From Methylobacterium sp. Leaf112 (GTDB lineage Bacteria; Pseudomonadota; Alphaproteobacteria; Rhizobiales; Beijerinckiaceae), in assembly GCF_001423295.1 (NCBI RefSeq), contig NZ_LMNG01000034.1, positions 119,291 to 183,290 of the forward strand: a stretch of 64,000 bases of DNA, in the 5' to 3' direction. A model generated the notes under the pieces. The model had not been told where the DNA came from, did not search any database, and saw only the letters and a program-made list of their open reading frames with translations. Of the stretch, positions 30,878-38,367 are shown in pieces. The first letter of the stretch is position 1. Each line of letters begins with the position of its first letter. The position numbers were made by a program, and so were the translations under genes.

Positions 30878-31767
30878 GATGGACTCCCCATGGGATCGTG
30901 TTCCGTGGTGCCGAGCGCCTCGGCCAGCCGGGTGCGCGCACTGCCGGGCTTGAGCGGCACCTGCTGGCTCGCATGCGGTGCCCAGCCGGAGAGCCACAGG
31001 ATCTCGAAGGTGGCGCGCACGCGCCCGTCCGGATCCGAGAAGCGCTCGGCGTAGAGTGCCGCCGCCCGCATCAGGGTGGCCCGACGCAGGGGGGTGCGAC
31101 GGCGCTCGGTGAGCACGTTGGTCAGCCCCATGGCACGCAGGTCCCGCATGAGGGCGAAGGGATCACTGTAGCGCACCGTGAGCGTCTCGACGTCGGTCAC
31201 CGGCAGGGCGAAGCCCGCCCGTTGCAGGAGGCTGCCCATCTCGCGCACCTCGGCGAAGGGCGCGACCCGGGGGCTGACCCCACCTTCGATCTCGCTCTCC
31301 GCTTGCCCGAAGGCTTGGCGCAGTTCCGTGAGGCTGCGCCCACCGAGGAGGCAGCCGACGAACAGCCCGTCCGGCTTCAAGGTCCGGCGCAACTGCGCCA
31401 GGGCGCCCGGCAGGTCGTTGACGTGCTGGAGGGCGAGAAGCGACACGGCGAGATCGAACGAGCCCGGCGCGAACGGCAAAGCCTCGGGATCACCCATCGA
31501 GAGCCCGACGCCCGGCACCGTCTCCGGACCGGGTGCGAGACGCAGAACCGTTTGACATCGTCCGCTCGTCCGCAAGCGCAGGGCGGCGTCCGGTGTCGGG
31601 GATCCGAGATCGAGAGCCCGGTCGAACCGGCGCAGCACCGCGCCCAGGCGGTCGTCCAAGTCGTCGATGGTTCGGGCAAGGAGGAAATCGGCGTAGCCGG
31701 CCCGTCGCGCGCGGGCGAGGCGCGTCCGGGCGAGGGCGGTGTCGAACAGGGGCGGCGGTCGCGTCAT
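30874..31767 (-). CDS. SAM-dependent methyltransferase (BioC/NDUFAF5-like)
   Basis: The 297-residue product begins PPLFDTALARTRLARARRAG, typical of the alphaproteobacterial and mitochondrial NDUFAF5-like group, with LGSPTPDAALRL where the SAM-binding glycine loop should be and LPFAPGSFDLAVSLLALQHV. LTELRQAFGQAESEIEGGVS and PRVAPFAEVREMG also fit this group. NDUFAF5 hydroxylates a complex I subunit, and bacterial BioC methylates malonyl-ACP; which applies is unknown. It neighbours comF across a divergent gap, a common alphaproteobacterial arrangement. The ATG at 31767 gives the family-typical N-terminus. Confidence 0.88.
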   Translation of the reverse strand: MTRPPPLFDTALARTRLARARRAGYADFLLARTIDDLDDRLGAVLRRFDRALDLGSPTPDAALRLRTSGRCQTVLRLAPGPETVPGVGLSMGDPEALPFAPGSFDLAVSLLALQHVNDLPGALAQLRRTLKPDGLFVGCLLGGRSLTELRQAFGQAESEIEGGVSPRVAPFAEVREMGSLLQRAGFALPVTDVETLTVRYSDPFALMRDLRAMGLTNVLTERRRTPLRRATLMRAAALYAERFSDPDGRVRATFEILWLSGWAPHASQQVPLKPGSARTRLAEALGTTEHDPMGSPS

Positions 31768-31902
31768 CGTATCCCGAGCATCAGGGTGATGTGCCCGAAC
31801 ATGGCGCTTCACCCGCCCGGGGACCAGCGCTCGCGGCGACGGAACGCCGAGGCCGCCCCGGATGTTCTCAGTCTCACACGTTCACCGGAAGGCAGTATCG
31901 CC

Positions 31903-32121
31903 ATGAGATCCATTCTGTTCGGGACAGTTCTGACCGTCGCTGCCCTGGTCGGCACCTCCGGCGCAGAGGCGAAGGGCTGCCTCAAGGGCGCCGTCGTCGG
32001 TGGTGTCGCCGGTCATGTCGCCGGCCACGGCGTCCTTGGCGCGGCCGCCGGTTGCGCCGTCGGTCGCCATCAGGCGAACAAGCGCGACCGTCAGCAGCAG
32101 ACCCCGCCGCCCGCCCGCTGA
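31903..32121 (+). CDS. Small glycine-zipper secreted protein
   Basis: The 72-residue product has a signal peptide (LFGTVLTVAALVGTSGAEA) followed by a short glycine-zipper helix GAVVGGVAGHVAGHGVLGAA and a basic tail. Glycine-zipper proteins of this size sit in the envelope and are often stress-related or lipoprotein-like; two Cys residues remain in the mature part and could form a disulfide. It lies between the divergent methyltransferase and comF, in the same direction as comF with 64 bases between. Confidence 0.75.
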   Translation: MRSILFGTVLTVAALVGTSGAEAKGCLKGAVVGGVAGHVAGHGVLGAAAGCAVGRHQANKRDRQQQTPPPAR

Positions 32122-32185
32122 AGACCGGCCGCGACCGCCCACAAGGCGGTCGCCCTGGAAGGGAGGACGGCGTAGGCTGCACGGC

Positions 32186-32950
32186 ATGGTTGCCGTCCTC
32201 CGCCGCGTCCTCGCTGGCCTGCGTGCCGCTCGGGGCATCGCCCTGGGCCTCGTCTATCCACCGATCTGCCCGGGTTGCGGAGCCGCCACAGCCCAGCCTC
32301 ACGCCCTTTGCCCCGCTTGCTGGTCGCAGCTGAGGCTCATCGAACGGCCCTATTGCCAGCGTCTCGGCACACCTTTCGCCGTCGATCACGGGACAGGGCC
32401 GCTGCTCTCGCCCCGTGCCATGGCGGACCCACCGGTCTTCGGCCGGGTCCGGGCGGCGGTGCTCTACGATGGTATCGCCCGCGATCTCGTCCATCGCCTC
32501 AAGTACGACGACCGCCTCGATCTTGCGCCGACGCTCGCCCGGATGATGGCAGGTGCCGGCGCCGAACTCGTCCGAGAGGCCGATTGCCTCGTGCCGGTGC
32601 CGCTGCACCGCTGGCGCCTCTGGCGCCGCCGCTTCAATCAGGCGGCTCTTCTCGCCCAGGGGCTCTCCATGCTCACGGGGCTACCCGTCGAAGTGCAGGC
32701 CCTCGCCCGCGTGAAGGCGACGCGCTCTCAGGTCGGTCTCTCCCGGGCCGCCCGGGCGCGCAATCTCCAGGGTGCCTTCCGGGTGCCGGAGGCCGCCCGG
32801 CCGAGGCTCCAGGGCCGGCGCGTGCTTCTCATCGACGATGTCACCACCACCGGAGCCACGGCCAACGCCGCCTCGCGCGTGCTCCTGCGCGCCGGAGCGG
32901 CCAAGGTCGACGTGCTCACCTTCGCCCTGGTGGCGGGCGAGGCCCTCTGA
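32186..32950 (+). CDS. comF: ComF family phosphoribosyltransferase-like protein
   Basis: The 254-residue protein has an N-terminal Cys4 zinc ribbon (CPGCG, then CPAC) and a C-terminal PRTase domain with DCLVPVPLHRWRLWRRRFNQ and the phosphoribosyl pyrophosphate-binding motif VLLIDDVTTTGATANA. ComF proteins take part in natural DNA uptake in some bacteria; in others the role is unclear. The ATG at 32186 yields the usual N-terminus. It converges with the NarK-like gene, with 55 bases between stops. Confidence 0.92.
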   Translation: MVAVLRRVLAGLRAARGIALGLVYPPICPGCGAATAQPHALCPACWSQLRLIERPYCQRLGTPFAVDHGTGPLLSPRAMADPPVFGRVRAAVLYDGIARDLVHRLKYDDRLDLAPTLARMMAGAGAELVREADCLVPVPLHRWRLWRRRFNQAALLAQGLSMLTGLPVEVQALARVKATRSQVGLSRAARARNLQGAFRVPEAARPRLQGRRVLLIDDVTTTGATANAASRVLLRAGAAKVDVLTFALVAGEAL

Positions 32951-33005
32951 TCGTGAGACGAAAACGGAGGCCCGAAGGCCCCCGAATCGTGCTTCCGCCT
33001 CTGCT

Positions 33006-34262
33006 TCAGGCGGTGACGGGATCGAGACGCCTCGCCTTGGCGGCCTCGGGCGACGCCGGCTCCAGCACCTTGCCGCGCGGACCGACCCAGGCGCCGACCC
33101 ACTTGCGCTGCCACAGGAGCAGGCAGCCGAGCACCACCGCGGCGAAGGCGGCGTAGCCGACGAAGCCGTAGGCGAACGAGCCGGTATACTGCTTCGACAG
33201 GCCCATGACGTTGGGCAGGATCGCGCCGCCGAGAGCGCCCACTTCGCCGATCATCGAGCCGGCCACGGCGGTGTTGGCCGGCCAGCGCAGGGGCACGAGC
33301 TGGAACAGGGCGCCGTTGCCGGCCCCGAGGGCGGCAAAGCACAGCATGAACAGGAGCGTGGTGACGACGAGGGACGGCGTCGCGGTCAGCAGCAGGAACG
33401 ACGCGACGGCGGCGAGCAGCACCACGGACAGGACGAGGATGCCGCCCATGCGATCGGCGTAGTAGCCGCCCACCACCCGGATACCCGAGCCCATCAGGGC
33501 GGCCAGCATGGTCAGGCGCCCGGCCTCGACCTTGGTGACGCCGAACTGCTCGTAGAAGAACGTCGGTAGGAAGTTCGACAGGCCGATGAAGCCGCCGAAG
33601 GTGATGATGTAGATGAGGTTGAACGACCAGCCGTCCTTTTGGAACAGGCAGGCGATGTGCTCCTTGAACGACTGGTGCTCGGCATCCGGCGGCTCCTTGG
33701 CGAAAAGGATCATCACCACGAGGGGGATCGCCATGACGCAGCCGGCAAAGCCGTAGACCGTCTGCCAGCCATAGGCCTGGGCCAGCGGCGGCGCGAACAG
33801 CACGGCGAGCACGGTGCCGGAATTGCCGGCCCCCGCGATGCCCATGGCCAAGCCCTTGTGTTCCTTGGGGAACCAGCCCGACCCCAGCGACAGGGCGACA
33901 CCGAACGAGGCGCCGGCGATGCCGAGGAGCACGCCCATGGCGAGCACGTCGTTGTAGGTGTGGACGAAGAAGAACCCGTAGGCCATCGCCGCCATGATGA
34001 TCGACATCTCGGTCACCGCGGCGTTCTTGCGGCCGATATACTGGGCGAGGATGCCCAGCGGAAAACGCATGATCGCGCCGGCCAGGATCGGCAGCGAGAT
34101 CATGAACCCGGTCTGGGCCGGGCTGAGCCCGTAGGTTTCGGTGATGAACGGCCCCATGGCGCCGTTCAGGACCCAGATCGCGAAGCAGAAATCGAAGTAT
34201 AGGAACGCGGCGAACAGGGTCGGGGGGTGACCGGATTTCATCACGGTCTTGAAACTGGCCAT
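33006..34262 (-). CDS. NarK-like nitrate/nitrite MFS transporter
   Basis: The 418-residue protein has twelve hydrophobic helices and the nitrate-transporter signatures of the NNP family: FAIWVLNGAMGPFITETYGL, then GIAGASFGVALSLGSGWFP and GIAGAGNSGTVLAVLFAPPL. It should import nitrate or exchange nitrate and nitrite. No nitrate reductase or nitrogen regulator is adjacent, so the substrate rests on the family alone. The ATG at 34262 is chosen because upstream in-frame sequence is antisense to nothing recognisable and lies in a gap after sbcC. Confidence 0.85.
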   Translation of the reverse strand: MASFKTVMKSGHPPTLFAAFLYFDFCFAIWVLNGAMGPFITETYGLSPAQTGFMISLPILAGAIMRFPLGILAQYIGRKNAAVTEMSIIMAAMAYGFFFVHTYNDVLAMGVLLGIAGASFGVALSLGSGWFPKEHKGLAMGIAGAGNSGTVLAVLFAPPLAQAYGWQTVYGFAGCVMAIPLVVMILFAKEPPDAEHQSFKEHIACLFQKDGWSFNLIYIITFGGFIGLSNFLPTFFYEQFGVTKVEAGRLTMLAALMGSGIRVVGGYYADRMGGILVLSVVLLAAVASFLLLTATPSLVVTTLLFMLCFAALGAGNGALFQLVPLRWPANTAVAGSMIGEVGALGGAILPNVMGLSKQYTGSFAYGFVGYAAFAAVVLGCLLLWQRKWVGAWVGPRGKVLEPASPEAAKARRLDPVTA

Positions 34263-34507
34263 GGAGTGCTCGTCTCGAGGTTCGCGGGTCCGCGCGGCGC
34301 GCGGTCGCTGATGCCAAGGGATTCGGACTCGCGCCGTCCGCCTCGCGGGGCGCCGTTGCCCTGCCTGCCGCCGTAACGGCAACGGGAACGAGAAAGCATC
34401 GGCCGTGCCAGACTTGAGACGAGCGGTCGAGCGTCCACGGCGAGGGCCTCGGCCGCGCCGACCACCGGCCGCGAAGCGTTGGCGATGCGGTCCAACCCGC
34501 AGGCTGC

Positions 34508-37500
34508 CTAGTTCGTGGGCATCCCGCCATCCACGATCCGCACGACACTGCGGCCGTTGCCCCGCTTCTCGACCCGCACCTGCACGGCGATGCGCTCGAT
34601 CATCGCCGCCACGTGGGTGATGACGCCGACCTTGCGGCCCCGTCCCTGCAGCGTTTCGAGGGCATCGACGGCGAGATCCAGGGTCTCGGCATCGAGGGAG
34701 CCGAAGCCTTCGTCGATGAACAGGGTGTCGACGAACGAATCCCGACCCTCCAGGCCCGACAGGGCGAGCGCCAGGGCGAGGGAGACGAGGAAGCGCTCGC
34801 CGCCCGACAGGCTGCGGGTGGCCCGTAGGTGGTCGCCCATGTCGCGGTCGAGGACATGGAGCGCCAGATCCGACGTGGTGCCGCGCGCAAGGCGGTAGCG
34901 TGGACTCAAGGCCGCGAGCTGCGCGTTGGCGAGGTGGACGAGGTGCTCCAGGGTCACGCCCTGAGCGAAACGCCGGAACTTGTCGCCGCCCGCGGAGCCG
35001 ACGGCGTCGTTCACCGCGTCCCAGGTCTCGAAGACGGCCTGCGCCGCGCTGATCTCCTCCCCCAGGCCCACCGCCTGCGCCCGGGCGGCGTCGTCGCGGG
35101 CGAGATCCGCCGCGATGGCGCCGAGGCGCTGCTGGTGCTGCGCGATGGCTTCCGCGCCCGCTTCCGCTTCGGCCCGGGTCGCGGCGACATCGACCTCGGG
35201 GGCCGCGCCATGCGCGTCGCGGTCGGCGCGGCGGGTGGCGAGGGCGGTGGTGGCGGCCTCGACGTCCCGGTCGCGTTGATCCGCGTCCCGCCGCAGGCCA
35301 GCTCGAATCGCAGGGTCCTGCGTGAGCAGGGCGACGACTGCCTCGGGCATCCGCGTCCCGCATGCCGTGGCGAAGGCGGCGCGGGCCGCCGTGTGGCGGG
35401 CGATGGCGGTCTCCCTCCGGGCGGTCGCGTGTTCGGCGGAGCTGCGCGCGCCGGCAAGGTCCGCCAGGGCCGACGCATGGGCCTCCGCCGCGGCCTTGAG
35501 GGTATTCTGCGCCGCGAGCCGGTCGTTGTTGATCCGGCTGCGATGGACGCTCGTGTCCTCGCCATCGAGGAGAGGCGCGCGCCGTGCCCGGGCCTCGGCG
35601 AGGGCTGCCATCCGGCCGGTGAGGGCGGCTCGCGTGGTCTCGCGGATCGACTGGGCACCGACGAGGGCCGATACGGCGCTGGCTTTCTTTTCCGAAAGGG
35701 TGCGGACTTCGGCCTCGAGCGCGAGGCGGCGTTCGCCGAGAGCCCGGTGCTGCGCGACCGCCGCCGCCACCCGGCGCACGGCCGCCGCGCCGTCGCGGTC
35801 GAGGTCGGCCAGGGTCAAGTCGGCCGCTGCGAGGGCCGAGGCGGCCTCGCGCCCGAGAGATTCGATGCGCTCTGCCAAGCCCTCGGCACGGGTCCGCGCC
35901 CCCTCGGCGGCGAGTTCGGCCGCCTGGACGGTGGTGCGCGCCTCGGTGACCGACGCCCCCGCCGTTTCCATCGACGCTCCGGCCGCCTCGGCGGCCCGGC
36001 CGAGAGTCTCGATGTCGCCGCGCAGGCTTTCCGCCGCATCCAACGTCCCCCTCGACGCCTCGCGGGCTTGGCGCGCCGCCGCCGCCAGGGCCGTGAGGGC
36101 ATCCGTGGCGAGCCGCACCGGAACCGGTAGGGCGATTCCGGCGCCGGTGCTGCCTGCCACCAGGGCCGGACGCAGCACCTCGTAGGCGCTGGCGATGCCG
36201 TCGAGGTTGGTCCGCGCGGTCGCCCCCGCCCGAAGGGCTTCAGCGTGGCGGGCCGCCGCCGCCGCCGCGGCCCCGGCCGCACGCGCACGCGCAGCGCCGG
36301 CTCGCGCGAGGGCGTCCTCGAGTTCGGCACGGCGGGCGCGCAATGTTTCCGCATGTCGGCTCAAGGCATCGTCCGCATGGGCGTGCGGATGGTCGATGCC
36401 GCCGCAGACCGGGCAGGGTTCGCCCGCGGCGAGGAGACTGCGCAGCTGGGCCGCCCGCTCCGACACGCTGGCCTCGGCGCGCTCGGCCATGGCGGCGACT
36501 TCGCGGCGCCCGCCCATGGCTTCGGCCTCGTCCCGTTGGGCCGAGGCTCCCTCGGTCTCCGCCATCAGCGTCGCCTGCCGGGCCGCCTCGACCTCGGCCT
36601 CCGCCGCCGCCGCCTCTCGGACCGCTTCGGCATGGCGTCGGGCCAGGGGCAGCGCCTCGCGCAGGGCGTCCGAAACCTCGTCGAGCACGGCCGACCGCCG
36701 GCGGGCGGCCGGCTCGTCGAGGGCCGCGAGACCGGCCAAACGCTCCGCGCGCTGCGCAAGGGTCCGGGTGCGCGCCTCTCGAGCGTCGCGGATCTGCGCT
36801 TCGGCTTCGGCGATCACGCGGGCTCCGCGTTCCGCCTCGGCTTTCGCCCGCTCCCGCTCCGAGATCGTCGTGGCGAGCTGTGACCGCAGGGCGGCGCGCT
36901 TCGCGAACAGGCCCGTGACCTCCTCGGCCCGGCCAGCGAGATACGCACCACCCCGATCCGCGTCGTGCCGGGCCGCCACCTCGGCGCGGGTGGCCTCCGC
37001 CGCATCGTGGCGCTGACGCAGATCGGACAGTTCGGCCTCGACGGCCTCCGCCCTACCGGTGGCGGCCTCAGCCCCGGTCTCGGCCTGCGCGGCCTCGCGG
37101 GTCGATTCGACGATCACGACGTCGAGCTGTGCCGCCTCGGTCCAGACGGGTGCGAACGCCTTGAACAAAGTCTCGGCCGCTTCGTCCGCCATCCGCGCCC
37201 GGCCTTGGACCTCCGTCGCCGCCGCGGCACGGGTCTCGGCTTCGGCGAGCCGCGCGCGCGTCATCGTCAGGGCGATGTCGGCGGCCTCCACCTCGGCCCG
37301 CGTGGTGGCGACGGCATCGGAGACCGTGCGCAAGGACTCGACGGCATCGAGCTCCATCAATTGCCGCCTGTCGGCCACCGCCGCCGCCTCGGCGGCCTGG
37401 GCCTCGCTGAGCCGGGTTTCCGCGGCGGCGACCTGAAGCCGGGCCTCGGCGAGGCGGGCGGCGCCGTCGAGGGCGGCCCGGAGCGCGGCTTGGTGGTCCG

Positions 37501-38254
37501 ACAGGTTCGCGAGGGTTTTCGCGATGGCGGCACGCTCTGTGCCGATCCGTTCCCGCGCTTCGGTGTCGAGGAGCCCGACGGCGTCGCGGCGGGTCTCAAG
37601 GATCTTCAGGGCGGCGCGCTCGGCCTCGGCGCCTGCGTGAACCCGCTTCGAGATCTCCGTGTAAATGCCCGTGCCGGTGATCTTTTCGAGGAGTTCGCCA
37701 CGCTCGCCCTCGGCCGCCAGCAGGAAGGCGTCGAACTCGCCCTGCGCCAGGAGCACGGTCCGGCGGAACTGGTCGAAGGTGAGGTCCGTCAACGCCTCGA
37801 CGGCGGCCGTCACGGCGGTCTTCTTGCCCCCCTCCACGGCACTGCCGTCGGCGAGGCGGTGCAGGGTGCGCCGGTCGGCCTGGAGGCGCCCGTCCGCCTT
37901 GCCCCGGGCGCGGATCGTTTCCCAGCGCACCCGATAGGCGACGCCGTCCTGGCCGACGAAATCCACTTCCGCCCAGCCCTGCGCCGCCCCGCGCCGCAGG
38001 ATGGCGCGTCCGTCGCTCGAACTGACGGCTTCGCCGCTGGGGTCCGGTGTATCCTCCCGCCGTCCCGAGGCGACCCGCGGATAGCGCCCGTAGAGCGCGA
38101 GGCACAGGGCGTCGAGGATGGTCGACTTGCCCGCGCCGGTCTCGCCCGTGATGGCGAAGATGCCTGTGGCGGCGATGGGGCCGCTCGCGAGATCGATGTC
38201 GAAGGGAGCCGCGAGGCTCGCGAGGTTCTCGCCCCGGATCGCGAGGATACGCAA
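34508..38254 (-). CDS. sbcC: Exonuclease SbcC (ATPase subunit of SbcCD)
   Basis: SbcC is the bacterial Rad50-like SMC ATPase that with SbcD cleaves hairpins and protein-blocked DNA ends. In this 1248-residue protein Walker A GETGAGKST is at residues 37-45, followed by LDALCLALYGRYPR. Long coiled coils rich in Ala, Glu and Arg surround the zinc hook CPVCGGIDHPHA near residue 613. The signature SGGERFLVSLALALALSG lies near 1150 and Walker B VDTLFIDEGFGSLD near 1180. The start is a TTG behind CAGGTGA. The partner sbcD is not adjacent: a sensor kinase gene lies between them on the same strand, which is unusual. Confidence 0.95.
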   Translation of the reverse strand: MRILAIRGENLASLAAPFDIDLASGPIAATGIFAITGETGAGKSTILDALCLALYGRYPRVASGRREDTPDPSGEAVSSSDGRAILRRGAAQGWAEVDFVGQDGVAYRVRWETIRARGKADGRLQADRRTLHRLADGSAVEGGKKTAVTAAVEALTDLTFDQFRRTVLLAQGEFDAFLLAAEGERGELLEKITGTGIYTEISKRVHAGAEAERAALKILETRRDAVGLLDTEARERIGTERAAIAKTLANLSDHQAALRAALDGAARLAEARLQVAAAETRLSEAQAAEAAAVADRRQLMELDAVESLRTVSDAVATTRAEVEAADIALTMTRARLAEAETRAAAATEVQGRARMADEAAETLFKAFAPVWTEAAQLDVVIVESTREAAQAETGAEAATGRAEAVEAELSDLRQRHDAAEATRAEVAARHDADRGGAYLAGRAEEVTGLFAKRAALRSQLATTISERERAKAEAERGARVIAEAEAQIRDAREARTRTLAQRAERLAGLAALDEPAARRRSAVLDEVSDALREALPLARRHAEAVREAAAAEAEVEAARQATLMAETEGASAQRDEAEAMGGRREVAAMAERAEASVSERAAQLRSLLAAGEPCPVCGGIDHPHAHADDALSRHAETLRARRAELEDALARAGAARARAAGAAAAAAARHAEALRAGATARTNLDGIASAYEVLRPALVAGSTGAGIALPVPVRLATDALTALAAAARQAREASRGTLDAAESLRGDIETLGRAAEAAGASMETAGASVTEARTTVQAAELAAEGARTRAEGLAERIESLGREAASALAAADLTLADLDRDGAAAVRRVAAAVAQHRALGERRLALEAEVRTLSEKKASAVSALVGAQSIRETTRAALTGRMAALAEARARRAPLLDGEDTSVHRSRINNDRLAAQNTLKAAAEAHASALADLAGARSSAEHATARRETAIARHTAARAAFATACGTRMPEAVVALLTQDPAIRAGLRRDADQRDRDVEAATTALATRRADRDAHGAAPEVDVAATRAEAEAGAEAIAQHQQRLGAIAADLARDDAARAQAVGLGEEISAAQAVFETWDAVNDAVGSAGGDKFRRFAQGVTLEHLVHLANAQLAALSPRYRLARGTTSDLALHVLDRDMGDHLRATRSLSGGERFLVSLALALALSGLEGRDSFVDTLFIDEGFGSLDAETLDLAVDALETLQGRGRKVGVITHVAAMIERIAVQVRVEKRGNGRSVVRIVDGGMPTN

Positions 38255-38367
38255 ACGCTGTCACCTGAAGCGGGGGATGGACGGCCCCTGTTCTAGGCCG
38301 CCGCGTGCGGCGTGTCCCCCCGGCGGGTCCTGCGGGCTGAGGATAACCGGGCCTGGCGGCCCCGCGT

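Noticed and set aside
34829..36130. 433-codon plus-strand frame opposite sbcC
   Set aside because: Shadow of the coiled-coil region of sbcC with no independent support.
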